Notes: generated by a model from the letters alone, not told the origin. Shown: positions 19,850 to 28,760, counted from the stretch's first letter. The stretch is DNA of 64,000 nt from Hyphomicrobiales bacterium (GCA_900470155.1 UBZT01000009.1:496001-560000), one strand, 5' to 3'. Program-made: numbers and translations.

Positions 19850-21391
19850 ATGCTGGATCAAGACGTGATGCCTGAGCGGGCCACCCGCCGCGAATGGATT
19901 GGACTTCTGATCCTTTCCATAGCCTGCCTGATCTACTCGATGGACCTTTCGGTGCTCTTTCTTGCCATGCCGGCAATTGTAGCCGATCTCGATCCATCCG
20001 CCACCCAACTGCTTTGGATCAATGACATCTACGGCTTCATGGTCGCAGGCTTCCTCGTCACGATGGGAACGCTGGGTGACCGGATCGGCCGCAGGAAAGT
20101 CCTGCTGATTGGCGCGTTCTTCTTTGCCGTGGCATCGGTCTTTGCTGCCTTTGCCAACACGGCCGACATGCTGATCATCGCTCGTGCCCTGCTCGGCATC
20201 GCCGGCGCCACCATTGCGCCCTCGACCCTGTCGCTTGTCGTCAATCTCTTCCGCGACGAGGCGGAACGCAATCGCGCCATCAGCATATGGGGAACCGCCT
20301 TCGCTCTGGGCGGCCTTGTCGGCCCGCTGATCGGCGGCGTTCTGCTGGAGTATTTCCACTGGGGATCGGTCTTCCTGATCAATGTTCCGATCATGGCCTT
20401 GCTGCTCGCAACCGCGCCCTTCTTGCTGCCGGAATATCGCGATGAGAAAGCATCCGGCATTGATCTTCCCAGCGTGGCCCTGTCGTTGATGACCGTGCTG
20501 CCGATCATCTACGGCTTCAAGAAGATGGCTGCCGATGGCTTCATGCCATCCCAGATTGTTCCTATCCTCGGTGGATTGCTGGTCGGCTACTTTTTTGTCC
20601 GTCGTCAAAAGACCCTCGTCCACCCGTTGATCGATCTCGCCCTGTTCAAGATTCCTGCCTTCACCGCTTCCCTGTTGGTGAACCTCTCCGGCGTCTTCTT
20701 CATCTTTGGCATCTTTCTCTTCCAGAATCTGTTCCTCCAGTTGGTCATCGGCCTAACGCCCTTGCAGGCCGCCCTCTGGTCAATTCCCTCTTCGCTGGTC
20801 TTCACGGTCATGTCCTTTCAGGCCTACCGCGTCACCAATCACCTGGGACCGGTTCGAACCGTGCTGCTGGGTCTTGTGGTCAACGCGGCGGGTGCGGCCA
20901 GCATGGCGGTCGCCGCCTACTATTCGAGCCTGGTCGGCGTCCTGTTTTCCAGCATGATCATCGGCCTGGGCTTCGTGCCGGTAATTCTGACCACCACCGG
21001 GCTTATTGTCGGCACGGCACCGCCCGAACGCGCCGGCTCGGCATCGGCCATCTCCGAAACCAGCGCTGAGTTCGGGGGCGCATTGGGGGTGGCCGTTCTC
21101 GGCAGCCTCGGAACACTGGTCTATCGCATGGTGATGTCCGGCGCGGACCTTTCCGGGCTCGACAGCCAGTCTGCAATGGCGATCACGTCGTCGCTGGCCA
21201 GCACGGTTGAGATTGCCCAGAGGCTCGGTGGCCCCACGCCGACATGGCTGACTGAGGCGCGCGCGGGCTATGCACTCGGCTTCGCCATCTGTTGCGCCAT
21301 TGCCGCCGTCACACTTCTGGTCCTCGCCGCCGTCGCCAAACGCGTCTACGACAGCGCACATATCGACGAGACGGCACTTCAGGCACATTGA
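19850..21391 (+). CDS. MFS transporter, DHA2 (14-TM) family
   Basis: A 513-residue inner-membrane exporter with about 14 hydrophobic segments, as in QacA/SmvA-type drug:H+ antiporters. The motif-A region is GDRIGRRKVLLIGAF between TM2 and TM3, and motif C appears as GLVGPLIGGVLLEYFHW in TM5. The N-terminus RREWIGLLILSIACLIYSMDLSVLFLAMPAI is also typical of the SmvA branch. It likely expels quaternary ammonium or dye-like compounds, by family analogy. GGGAGGAAGAG precedes the ATG. It is 84 bases from the ArsR-AHSA1 operon and may share its regulator, but no second operator was seen. Confidence 0.92.
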   Translation: MLDQDVMPERATRREWIGLLILSIACLIYSMDLSVLFLAMPAIVADLDPSATQLLWINDIYGFMVAGFLVTMGTLGDRIGRRKVLLIGAFFFAVASVFAAFANTADMLIIARALLGIAGATIAPSTLSLVVNLFRDEAERNRAISIWGTAFALGGLVGPLIGGVLLEYFHWGSVFLINVPIMALLLATAPFLLPEYRDEKASGIDLPSVALSLMTVLPIIYGFKKMAADGFMPSQIVPILGGLLVGYFFVRRQKTLVHPLIDLALFKIPAFTASLLVNLSGVFFIFGIFLFQNLFLQLVIGLTPLQAALWSIPSSLVFTVMSFQAYRVTNHLGPVRTVLLGLVVNAAGAASMAVAAYYSSLVGVLFSSMIIGLGFVPVILTTTGLIVGTAPPERAGSASAISETSAEFGGALGVAVLGSLGTLVYRMVMSGADLSGLDSQSAMAITSSLASTVEIAQRLGGPTPTWLTEARAGYALGFAICCAIAAVTLLVLAAVAKRVYDSAHIDETALQAH

Positions 21392-21404
21392 GGGCCGCGC
21401 TACC

Positions 21405-22880
21405 TCAGACCAGCCGCAACAGCGTTTGGACCGCCTGCATGTCCGACTGAAACCGCGCCACTTCCCGTTGTCGCATCACTTCGTCGGGAATCCGCAGCAG
21501 ATAGGAGGGATGGACGGTGACAAACAGGATCTGTCCCTTAGCAAGCGCGACGGGATGGCCACGCACATCCTGCAGTGGTTTGCGTTCGCCTGTCAGGGAG
21601 AAGTAGGCGCTCCCGCCCATGGCGACCACGATCTTCGGCTTGACGATCTCCAGTTCGCGCGCCAGCCACCAGCGGCAATGTTCGATCTCCCCGACATTCG
21701 GCCGCTGATGGATCCGTCGCTTGCCACGCATCTCGTATTTGAAATGCTTGACCGCATTGGTCACATAGCTCCGTTCGCGCTCGATACCGGCAGACGACAG
21801 CGCGTGGTCGAAAACCGTGCCGGCCGGGCCGACAAAAGCACGACCGGCCAGATCCTCCTGATCCCCCGGTTGCTCGCCGACAAACATCAACGCGGCATCG
21901 ATAGGCCCTTCGCCAAACACCGTCTGGGTGGCGTGGCAATGCAATGCACAGCGGTCGCAGGTCTCCGCTTCGCGCTTCAGCAAGGCCAGTGCGTCTCGCG
22001 GAGCACGACTGAGAGCCCCCTCCTCATCATCCGCCTTCTCCTGCCATGCAGCCTGTAGTCGTTCATGGAAAGCCGGAGGCTGGCTCGCCTGACGTGCCGC
22101 CATCTCGGCCACCCTTTGCTCGGCACCCGCAATCAGCCCGGGGATCAGATCGGCCTCCGGCATGTTTTTCCAATATTTCTTCGGCATCTCCGCCTGCATG
22201 GCTTTGATCTTCAGCCGTGCCGGATTGAAAATATTGGCAAAATAGGTTCGCCAGAGTTCGTCCGTCGCATCCTCGGCCTGTGGTCTTTCCGCGGGCACGG
22301 TCGATGTTTCCAGGCTGCGGCCATTCCACATCGCCGATCCCTTGGGCGTGGCGATCAGCCAATCCATATCGGTGAACCGCCGCTGGAAAAAGGGCGCGGT
22401 CCGGGCCACGATGAAATGCTCCGGTTCGAACCAGGCGACAAAAGCCCGGCGCCCGCCCGCCTGCCCCGGGGGCACCTCCCTAAACCGCACGAACGCCGTC
22501 ATCTTGTGCGCATCGCGGCGAACATTCTTGATCAGTGCCTTCAACTGTATGATGTCCGGATCGGCAGCATCGCCCAACAGCGCCCGATCGCGCTGCAGTC
22601 GCCATAAAATGCGGTAGAGCAATGAGAACCTATCCGGCTCGCTGTGGCACAGCGCAGCCTCGGCTGCCTGGACAAACGCTTTCGGCACGCTGAACGCTGC
22701 GGACATGCTATCAGCCGGGCCTTGAGCGACGGGCACCTGATTGATGCCGAACAGATCCTCTGCCCCGCCTGATGTCGTCCAGCGCACGTCATCAGGATGG
22801 ATTTGCGCGGCCAGCAGGGCGCGCGCGGCATCACGCCATTCGCCGAGATTGCCCCGTCCCTCGAGTGAGACTGCTCGCAT
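21405..22880 (-). CDS. udgX: TIGR03915-UdgX fusion: uracil-DNA-binding repair protein
   Basis: A 491-residue two-domain protein. Residues about 1-240 form the TIGR03915/DUF4130 repair-associated domain. Residues about 295-490 form a UdgX-type uracil-DNA glycosylase: GEQPGDQEDLAGRAFVGPAG (335-354) is the family-4-like active-site motif, cysteines at 308 and 311 with later Cys402 are candidates for iron-sulfur ligands, and GKRRIHQRP holds the UdgX-specific KRRIH loop with His391. In Mycobacterium UdgX this His bonds covalently to the uracil site, so the protein stays attached to DNA. HPSYLLR (457-463) closes the site. The start at 22880 overlaps the stop codon of the radical SAM gene by four bases. 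Confidence 0.93.
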   Translation of the reverse strand: MRAVSLEGRGNLGEWRDAARALLAAQIHPDDVRWTTSGGAEDLFGINQVPVAQGPADSMSAAFSVPKAFVQAAEAALCHSEPDRFSLLYRILWRLQRDRALLGDAADPDIIQLKALIKNVRRDAHKMTAFVRFREVPPGQAGGRRAFVAWFEPEHFIVARTAPFFQRRFTDMDWLIATPKGSAMWNGRSLETSTVPAERPQAEDATDELWRTYFANIFNPARLKIKAMQAEMPKKYWKNMPEADLIPGLIAGAEQRVAEMAARQASQPPAFHERLQAAWQEKADDEEGALSRAPRDALALLKREAETCDRCALHCHATQTVFGEGPIDAALMFVGEQPGDQEDLAGRAFVGPAGTVFDHALSSAGIERERSYVTNAVKHFKYEMRGKRRIHQRPNVGEIEHCRWWLARELEIVKPKIVVAMGGSAYFSLTGERKPLQDVRGHPVALAKGQILFVTVHPSYLLRIPDEVMRQREVARFQSDMQAVQTLLRLV

Positions 22881-24109
22881 CAGAGCAAGGACAGTTGTTC
22901 CGGCTCTGGCGCAAACATGGCCCGCAGGTCGGAACGCTCCAGTGTCCGGTGTGGCGACCACCCCTCCGCGACGATGAACGGCCGCACCTTCTTGAGAACG
23001 ACGCCCAAGCGTGCCAGGTCTTCCAGACGCACGGTGCGGTGCCGGCGCGCGGCCAGCAGAGCTTTGACCGTCTTCGTACCGAAACCCGGTACCCGCAAAA
23101 GCGTCTCCCGATCGGCCGTGTTCACGTCGACCGGGAAATCCTGCCGATTGGCCAGTGCCCAGGCGAGCTTGGGGTCGAGTTCGAGGTCAAGCATGCCGTC
23201 GACGCGCGCAGACGTGATTTCGGCAACCGAAAAGCCATAGAACCGATAGAGCCAGTCGGCCTGATACAGCCGATGCTCACGCACCAGCGGCGGCTTGATC
23301 AGCGGAAGATGGCGCGAACTGTCCGGGATCGGGCTGAAGGCCGAATAGTAGACCCGCTTGAGCGAATAGCTGCTGTAGAGCCTGGCACTGGAACCAAGGA
23401 TCGTCGCATCATTTGCGCCATCTGCACCGACGATCATCTGTGTGCTTTGCCCGGCCGGGACGAACCGTTTGCGTCGGCCGGTGTGGGTCGCCTCCCCTGC
23501 CGCCTCGATCTTCAAGCGCAGGTCGGCCATCGATCGACGGATCCCAGCCGGGCGCTTCTCAGGCGCATAGTTCTGCATGCCCTGGTCTGTCGGCAGCTCG
23601 ACATTGATCGACAGACGGTCGGCATAAAGCCCGGCCTCCTCGACCAGACGGGCTGACGCCTCGGGAATGGTCTTCAGATGAATATAGCCCCGAAAGCCAT
23701 GTTTGGTGCGCAGGTCGCGGGCAATCTGCACCATCTCGGCCATCGTATCGTCCGAAGACCGAATGATGCCGGACGACAAAAACAGCCCTTCGATATAGTT
23801 GCGACGATAGAACTCGATGGTCAGCCAGACGACTTCATCGGGTGTAAAGCGCGCCCTTTCGACATTGCTCGACGACCGGTTGATGCAATAGGCGCAGTCA
23901 TAAATGCAGAAGTTCGTCAGCAGGATCTTCAACAGGGAAATACACCGACCGTCCGGCGCATAGGCATGACAGATACCGGCGCCTTCCGTCGAGCCGAGCC
24001 CGCCGCTTATCGAAGAATCGCGCTTTGTGGTTCCGCTTGAGGCGCAGGAAGCATCATATTTGGCCGCATCCGACAGAATGGCGAGACGTTCTTTCAGTGT
24101 CTTCCTCAT
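22880..24109 (-). CDS. Putative DNA-repair radical SAM protein
   Basis: A 409-residue protein of the family that travels with UdgX fusions (TIGR03916 type). The radical SAM cluster is CIYDCAYC, with Cys68, 72 and 75 (CxxxCxxC), and the C-terminus carries a helix-hairpin-helix DNA-binding segment RVPGFGTKTVKALLAA (about residue 335). It presumably acts on damaged DNA using an S-adenosylmethionine radical; the substrate has not been established to my knowledge. The ATG at 24109 is favoured over a GTG at 24121 because that GTG overlaps the LexA box, and because the promoter predicts a transcript start only a few bases from 24109. It is first in a two-gene operon with udgX. Confidence 0.9.
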   Translation of the reverse strand: MRKTLKERLAILSDAAKYDASCASSGTTKRDSSISGGLGSTEGAGICHAYAPDGRCISLLKILLTNFCIYDCAYCINRSSSNVERARFTPDEVVWLTIEFYRRNYIEGLFLSSGIIRSSDDTMAEMVQIARDLRTKHGFRGYIHLKTIPEASARLVEEAGLYADRLSINVELPTDQGMQNYAPEKRPAGIRRSMADLRLKIEAAGEATHTGRRKRFVPAGQSTQMIVGADGANDATILGSSARLYSSYSLKRVYYSAFSPIPDSSRHLPLIKPPLVREHRLYQADWLYRFYGFSVAEITSARVDGMLDLELDPKLAWALANRQDFPVDVNTADRETLLRVPGFGTKTVKALLAARRHRTVRLEDLARLGVVLKKVRPFIVAEGWSPHRTLERSDLRAMFAPEPEQLSLL

Positions 24110-24115
24110 AGGCTT

Positions 24116-24130
24116 GTTCACTATATGTTC
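24116..24130. promoter_or_regulatory. LexA (SOS) box of the radical SAM-udgX operon
   Basis: GTTC (24116-24119), seven bases, GTTC (24127-24130) is an exact match to the alphaproteobacterial LexA site GTTC-N7-GTTC. On the minus strand it overlaps a -10 hexamer TATAGT (24125-24120); a -35 TTGACG lies at 24146-24141 with a short 15-base spacer. Repressor binding here would block RNA polymerase. Confidence 0.85.
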
Positions 24131-24294
24131 TTTTTTCCGTCGTCAAGATTGAAAGGCTGTGACGGGCTACATTCCCGATCGCTCGTAGAGGAAAACCTGG
24201 CAGACATCTGCGCGAGCGACAGAAGAAAAAGTGACATCGCCACCGACGCGAATGCAACTCGAAGCAGTAGACAGAAGCGAGGAACAATCGCCAT
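24121..24294 (-). CDS. Possible small secreted or membrane peptide, doubtful
   Basis: A 57-codon frame beginning MAIVPRFCLLLRVAFASVAM with one hydrophobic segment resembling a signal peptide. GGAGAGG lies seven bases upstream and a TATAAT sequence (minus strand, 24357-24352) could start a transcript. Against it: the frame ends inside the LexA box of the next gene, there is no recognisable family, and no good -35. Confidence 0.2.
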   Translation of the reverse strand: MAIVPRFCLLLRVAFASVAMSLFLLSLAQMSARFSSTSDRECSPSQPFNLDDGKKNI

Positions 24295-24482
24295 TGGAGG
24301 GCCTCTCCAATTGACAAGAGTAGCGCGCACGCAGTGTAAGAATTCACGAAAATTATAGGAATATCACAAGCTTGAACCACCATCGGTCAGCACATACCCA
24401 CACGCGAATCCCGCTCTGTCGAAAACTCTGGAAATTGCGTCTGGCAATCTGCTATAGTCCCGGCAGATGTGATTTGTGACAC

Positions 24483-24516
24483 GGTTCCGTAGCTTTGCTT
24501 CGGAACCTGTTTTCTT
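24483..24516 (+). terminator. Terminator-like hairpin in the greA leader
   Basis: GGTTCCG (24483-24489) pairs with CGGAACC (24501-24507) with an 11-base loop, followed by TGTTTTCTTT. It lies 43 bases before the greA start and downstream of a TATAGT -10 candidate (24453-24458). The rest of the upstream gap, from 24295 to 24450, shows no gene. Confidence 0.5.
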
Positions 24517-24558
24517 TTGTGCCCGCGCTCGCGGACGCTAAGACCGAAGGAAGAGGTA

Positions 24559-25035
24559 ATGGTAGACAAAGTACCGATGACGCAGAACGGCTTCGTCAAG
24601 CTGAACGAAGAGCTTCGCTGGCGCCAGCAGGAGGAACGTCCGCGCATCATCGAGGCAATCGCTGAAGCACGCGCCCATGGCGATCTTTCCGAGAATGCGG
24701 AATATCATGCTGCGAAGGAAGCCCAGAGCCACAACGAAGGTCGCGTCGGCGAACTGGAAGACCTGGTCGCGCGCGCAGAGGTGATCGACCTCTCCAAGAT
24801 GTCCGGTTCCAAGATCAAGTTCGGCGCCACGGTCAAGTTGATCGATGAAGACACCGAAGAAGAAAAGACTTACCAGATCGTCGGCGACCAGGAAGCCGAC
24901 GTCAAGGCTGGTCGTATCTCGATCTCCTCGCCGATTGCCCGCGCGCTGATAGGCAAGGAAGTCGGCGACAATATTGAGGTCGTCGCGCCTGGCGGTTCGA
25001 AGGCCTACGAAATCCTCGCCGTTCAGTGGGGCTGA
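24559..25035 (+). CDS. greA: Transcription elongation factor GreA
   Basis: A 158-residue GreA. The N-terminal coiled coil (about residues 10-75) is evident in [44 protein letters not shown], with the acidic tip residues Asp/Glu in [10 protein letters not shown] that contact the RNA polymerase active site. The C-terminal globular domain includes [20 protein letters not shown]. It enables cleavage of backtracked RNA so that stalled polymerases resume. GGAAGAGG is correctly spaced before the ATG. It overlaps or abuts the following glycosyltransferase gene, the same order as the greA-lpsB region known in Sinorhizobium meliloti. Confidence 0.97.
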   Translation: MVDKVPMTQNGFVKLNEELRWRQQEERPRIIEAIAEARAHGDLSENAEYHAAKEAQSHNEGRVGELEDLVARAEVIDLSKMSGSKIKFGATVKLIDEDTEEEKTYQIVGDQEADVKAGRISISSPIARALIGKEVGDNIEVVAPGGSKAYEILAVQWG

Positions 25036-25052
25036 TCACCCGGGAGAGGCAT

Positions 25053-26132
25053 GTGGCATCCGAACCGACAACTTACGTGGACCCATCCGAGGTCCTCGTG
25101 ATTGCGCCGAATTTCAAGCAGCGTCTCTCCGGCGTCACCTCGACGATCATCCAGCTTGTACCGGCCCAGAACAGGCTCGGCCACCGCGTTGCGGTGATCG
25201 GGCCTGGGTTACCGTCCAGTCTGCCGCATCTGCGCTTCCTTGATCTCTGGAAGCTGTGGCGCAAGCCCGAAGGCCGCAACGGCCGTGTCTGGCATGCCCG
25301 CCGCAACATCGAGATGCTGCCCGGCATCGTGTTGCGCGACATCCTGCGCATGCCGCTGAAACTCGTCTTCACCTCCGCCTCACAGCGCAAGCATTCCCGC
25401 TGGACGAAATTTCTCGTCTCGCGAATGGATGCGGTTGTGGCGACCAGCGCCAAGACCTCGACCTATCTGACCGTACCGAATACGGTGGTCATGCATGGCA
25501 TCGACGAGCAGCGTTTCCGCCCTGCGGCCAACAAGGCTGCAGCCAAACAGGCCCTAGGACTGAACCCGCAGCAAAACCATGTCGGCTGTTTCGGCCGCGT
25601 CCGCCACCAGAAGGGTACCGATATTTTCGTCGAGGCGATGATCGAACTCCTGCCCACACGGCCGGAGTGGATCGCAATCGTCGCGGGCCGCGCCACGGCC
25701 AAACATGCAGACTTCGAGCGGGGCCTGAAGGACAAGGTCCGCTTAGCGGGACTTCAGGACCGAATTCTTTTTGTCGGTGAGCATACCAATATCAATGACT
25801 GGTACCGCGCCCTTGACCTGTTTGTCGCGCCGCAGCGCTGGGAAGGTTTCGGCCTCACCCCCCTGGAGGCAATGGCTTCCGGCGTGCCGGTGATCGCGAC
25901 CGATGTCGGCGCATTTCGTGAATTGATCGCAGTGGGCGACCATGAAACGGGCGTCCTGCTCGAGGACATCAGCACCGCGGCCATGGTGAAAGCCACCACG
26001 CTTCTGATGGACAATGCGGAGCGGCGGACAACTGCCGGACAGCGCGCGATCGAAAGAACCCACGGGTCTTTTTCCATTGAGGGCGAAGCGCAAGGTTTGC
26101 AGCATATCTATGAAAACCTCTTGGCCGGCTGA
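25053..26132 (+). CDS. lpsB: LPS core glycosyltransferase (LpsB/LpcC-like)
   Basis: A 359-residue GT-B glycosyltransferase of family 4. It has an N-terminal LSGVTSTIIQL glycine loop, a FGRVRHQKGTDIFVEAM segment at the domain border, and the nucleotide-sugar binding motif ENWxxEGFGLTPLEAMASG in the form QRWEGFGLTPLEAMASGVPVIATD. Placement directly after greA matches lpsB of S. meliloti, whose LpcC homologue adds a mannose to the LPS core. The GTG at 25053, with GGGAGAGG upstream, is chosen as the start. The sugar donor is inferred from synteny, not from residues. Confidence 0.8.
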   Translation: MASEPTTYVDPSEVLVIAPNFKQRLSGVTSTIIQLVPAQNRLGHRVAVIGPGLPSSLPHLRFLDLWKLWRKPEGRNGRVWHARRNIEMLPGIVLRDILRMPLKLVFTSASQRKHSRWTKFLVSRMDAVVATSAKTSTYLTVPNTVVMHGIDEQRFRPAANKAAAKQALGLNPQQNHVGCFGRVRHQKGTDIFVEAMIELLPTRPEWIAIVAGRATAKHADFERGLKDKVRLAGLQDRILFVGEHTNINDWYRALDLFVAPQRWEGFGLTPLEAMASGVPVIATDVGAFRELIAVGDHETGVLLEDISTAAMVKATTLLMDNAERRTTAGQRAIERTHGSFSIEGEAQGLQHIYENLLAG

Positions 26133-26213
26133 CACCCGCACTCTGTCAGGGCGAAACACTATGTCTCAGACGCCGACAGAGACTCCATCACTCGAAAGCA
26201 ACAAGACACGCTC

Positions 26214-27038
26214 ATGAATGCCCCCAGTTCCGCTGCCCCTGCCATCTCTCAGGAGCCCGAAGCCTCATCGGTGAATGTCATCTGCATGAAATGGGGCACG
26301 CTCTACGGCCCGGAATATGTCAACAATCTCTGCCGAGGCGTGCAACGCCACCTGAAGCGCCCGCATCGTTTCGTCTGCTTCACCGACGACACCACAGGAC
26401 TGGATCCGGACGTCGAAACCGCCCCCCTTCCCGCCTTGAAGATGCGCGACGGAGAAACGGACACGCGCTGGAGAAAACTGTCGGTGTTCGCCAGCGACCT
26501 TGCCGGTCTCTCCGGGCCGACACTTTTTCTCGACCTCGACTTGGTCGTCGTCGGCAGCCTCGATACCCTGTTCGAGGCCCCGGGCGAGTTTCTCATCATT
26601 CGCGACGATGATCTGTTTCGCACCAAGCCCTTCCGCTGGCTCAACCGCAAGCGGGACACGTTTCTGGCGATGGTCGGCAATAGCTCCGTCTTCCGCTATG
26701 AATTCGGCGCCCATAACGATGTGCTCGACGACTATCTGGCGGATCCGGCAAAGGCAGCCGTCGACTACGAACACGAGCAGCAGTTTCTGAGCGACCACAT
26801 GTTTCGCGCCGGCAAGCTGCGCTATTGGCCGCGCCAATGGTGCGTTAGCTTCAAGAACGACTGCGTTCCGCCGAATTTTGCAAGCTTCCTGCGCAATCCG
26901 TCGCTTCCGCTCGATGCGCGGATCGTCGTCTTCGCCGGTAATCCGAAAATGGCCGAGGCGCTGAATGGCGGCGGTCAGAAATGGTATCGCCGCATCGGCG
27001 ATGTCAGTTGGCTGCGCAAAGCCTGGTACGGCGCCTGA
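26214..27038 (+). CDS. Putative glycosyltransferase, LPS-linked
   Basis: A 274-residue cytosolic protein with an apparent GT-A fold: NVICMKWGTLYGPEYVNNLCRGVQRHL at the start and a DxD-type metal site in LFLDLDLVVVGSLD (about residues 103-116). It lacks signal peptide and membrane segments. I do not recognise a named family. It lies 81 bases after the lpsB-like gene on the same strand, in the place where S. meliloti carries lpsE, lpsD and lpsC, so a role in LPS or another surface glycan is likely. A short unrelated N-terminus (about 20 residues) may not be translated. Confidence 0.6.
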   Translation: MNAPSSAAPAISQEPEASSVNVICMKWGTLYGPEYVNNLCRGVQRHLKRPHRFVCFTDDTTGLDPDVETAPLPALKMRDGETDTRWRKLSVFASDLAGLSGPTLFLDLDLVVVGSLDTLFEAPGEFLIIRDDDLFRTKPFRWLNRKRDTFLAMVGNSSVFRYEFGAHNDVLDDYLADPAKAAVDYEHEQQFLSDHMFRAGKLRYWPRQWCVSFKNDCVPPNFASFLRNPSLPLDARIVVFAGNPKMAEALNGGGQKWYRRIGDVSWLRKAWYGA

Positions 27039-27055
27039 ACTGTCTTAAACTACCA

Positions 27056-27538
27056 TCATCCGGCGGACGTCAGGATTTCCACCAGTCCGAGTTTCTTGAC
27101 CTGACGGATGGTGAGCATGGTGCGCACGGTGTCGACATGCTCGTTGGCGGTCAAAACCTCGATGACGAAATCCTGAAACTTGGTCAGGTTTTCGGCAACG
27201 CAGTGGAGCAGGAAGTCGCTGTCGCCATTGACCATCCAGGCCTGACGGACGATCGGCCAGCCATCGGTTGCCGCAGAAAAAGCCTTGAGATTACCTTCGG
27301 ACTGATGTTTCAGCCCGACCATGCAAAAGGCCACCAGATCGTAGCCGAGCTTGGTTGCGCTCACCATCGCATGATAGCCCTCGATGATCCCGGCTTCTTC
27401 AAGCTTGCGCACACGCCGCAGGCATGGCGGCGCCGAGATGCCGACCCGCTCCGACAATTCGACATTGGTCATGCGTCCATCGCGCTGCAACTCCCGAAGG
27501 ATTCGAAGATCGATGGCGTCGAGTTCCACTTTCAGCAC
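27056..27538 (-). CDS. lrp: Lrp/AsnC family transcriptional regulator
   Basis: A 160-residue Lrp-type regulator. The N-terminal helix-turn-helix is LDAIDLRILRELQRDGRMTNVELSERVGISAPPCLRRVRKLEEAGII, and the C-terminal RAM domain (about residues 65-150) binds amino acids and makes octamers. It corresponds in position to lrp of the greA-lps region of S. meliloti. It is divergent from trxB with a 226-base gap in which promoters for both must lie. Confidence 0.92.
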   Translation of the reverse strand: MLKVELDAIDLRILRELQRDGRMTNVELSERVGISAPPCLRRVRKLEEAGIIEGYHAMVSATKLGYDLVAFCMVGLKHQSEGNLKAFSAATDGWPIVRQAWMVNGDSDFLLHCVAENLTKFQDFVIEVLTANEHVDTVRTMLTIRQVKKLGLVEILTSAG

Positions 27539-27764
27539 GGTCGGGCCTTTCCCAAATCACCGTCTGTTATCTAGCCGAACCGCCAAAATACGCAACATTC
27601 TGTCCAGAATGCGCACAAATATTACGCCCCTGATGAAAGCCCTGTTGCTAATGCAAAGCTGCCCTTGAATAAACATGGGGAGCGTTCATAAATGAGCTTA
27701 CAAATATGAGCGCGGTCCATGTCTCGGATCCTTTGCTCTGTCGGCCGTTTTGAAAGGATCCATC

Positions 27765-28742
27765 ATGTCTGCCCGCCACACCAAGGTGTTGATTATCGGC
27801 TCCGGCCCCGCCGGCTACACGGCTGCCATCTATGCCGCCCGTGCAATGCTGAAGCCTGTTCTGATCGCCGGCATGGAACAGGGCGGCCAGTTGATGATTA
27901 CCACGGATGTGGAGAATTATCCTGGCTTTGCCGATCCGATCCAGGGTCCGTGGCTGATGGAGCAGATGCTCAACCAGGCGGTCCATGTCGGCACCGAGAT
28001 CGTCAGCGACCTCGTCACCGAAGTCGACACCAGTCACCGCCCCTTCACCGTCAAGACGGACAGCGGTCAGGTCTGGACTGCCGACACACTGATCATATGC
28101 ACCGGCGCCAAGGCCAAGTGGCTTGGAATCGAGAGTGAGCAGCATTTCCAGGGCTTCGGCGTTTCCGCCTGCGCGACGTGCGATGGTTTCTTCTATCGCA
28201 ACAAGGACGTCATCGTCGTTGGTGGCGGCAATTCAGCCGTCGAAGAAGCCCTCTATCTGTCGCATATCTGCAAGGCGGTCACGGTCGTGCACCGTCGCGA
28301 TTCCTTCCGCTCGGAAAAGATCCTGCAGGAACGGCTGTTCGCCAAGGACAATATTCGTGTGATGTGGAACACTGCAGTCGATGAGATTACCGGTGCGCCG
28401 GCCAAGCCGCCGATGCCGCCGTCGGTCTCCGGCGTGAAGCTGCGCGACACGCTGACCAACGCCATTGTCGACATGCCGATCGATGGCGTATTCGTGGCGA
28501 TCGGCCATGCACCGGCGGTCGAACTGTTCAAGGACAAGCTCAAGCTGAAGTCCAACGGCTATCTCTGGACCGCACCGGATTCGACCGCAACCGACGTGCC
28601 CGGCATCTTTGCTGCCGGTGACGTGACCGACGACATCTATCGTCAGGCCATTACCGCTGCCGGCATGGGCTGCATGGCGGCACTGGAGGCCGAGCGTTTC
28701 CTGTCCGCCGTCGTTGTTCCCGTCCAACAAGCGGCGGAATAA
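27765..28742 (+). CDS. trxB: Thioredoxin reductase
   Basis: A 325-residue NADPH-dependent flavoprotein that reduces thioredoxin. FAD binding: VLIIGSGPAGYTAAIYAARA at the N-terminus. Redox-active CATC in GVSACATCDGFFYR near residues 135-145. NADPH fold: VVGGGNSAVEEALYL. C-terminal FAD loop: GIFAAGDVTDDIYRQAITAAGMGCMAA. GAAAGGATC precedes the ATG at 27765. It is followed after 18 bases by the LysR gene, which probably shares its transcript. Confidence 0.97.
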   Translation: MSARHTKVLIIGSGPAGYTAAIYAARAMLKPVLIAGMEQGGQLMITTDVENYPGFADPIQGPWLMEQMLNQAVHVGTEIVSDLVTEVDTSHRPFTVKTDSGQVWTADTLIICTGAKAKWLGIESEQHFQGFGVSACATCDGFFYRNKDVIVVGGGNSAVEEALYLSHICKAVTVVHRRDSFRSEKILQERLFAKDNIRVMWNTAVDEITGAPAKPPMPPSVSGVKLRDTLTNAIVDMPIDGVFVAIGHAPAVELFKDKLKLKSNGYLWTAPDSTATDVPGIFAAGDVTDDIYRQAITAAGMGCMAALEAERFLSAVVVPVQQAAE

Positions 28743-28760
28743 ACGATGAGAGGGGGCGGC

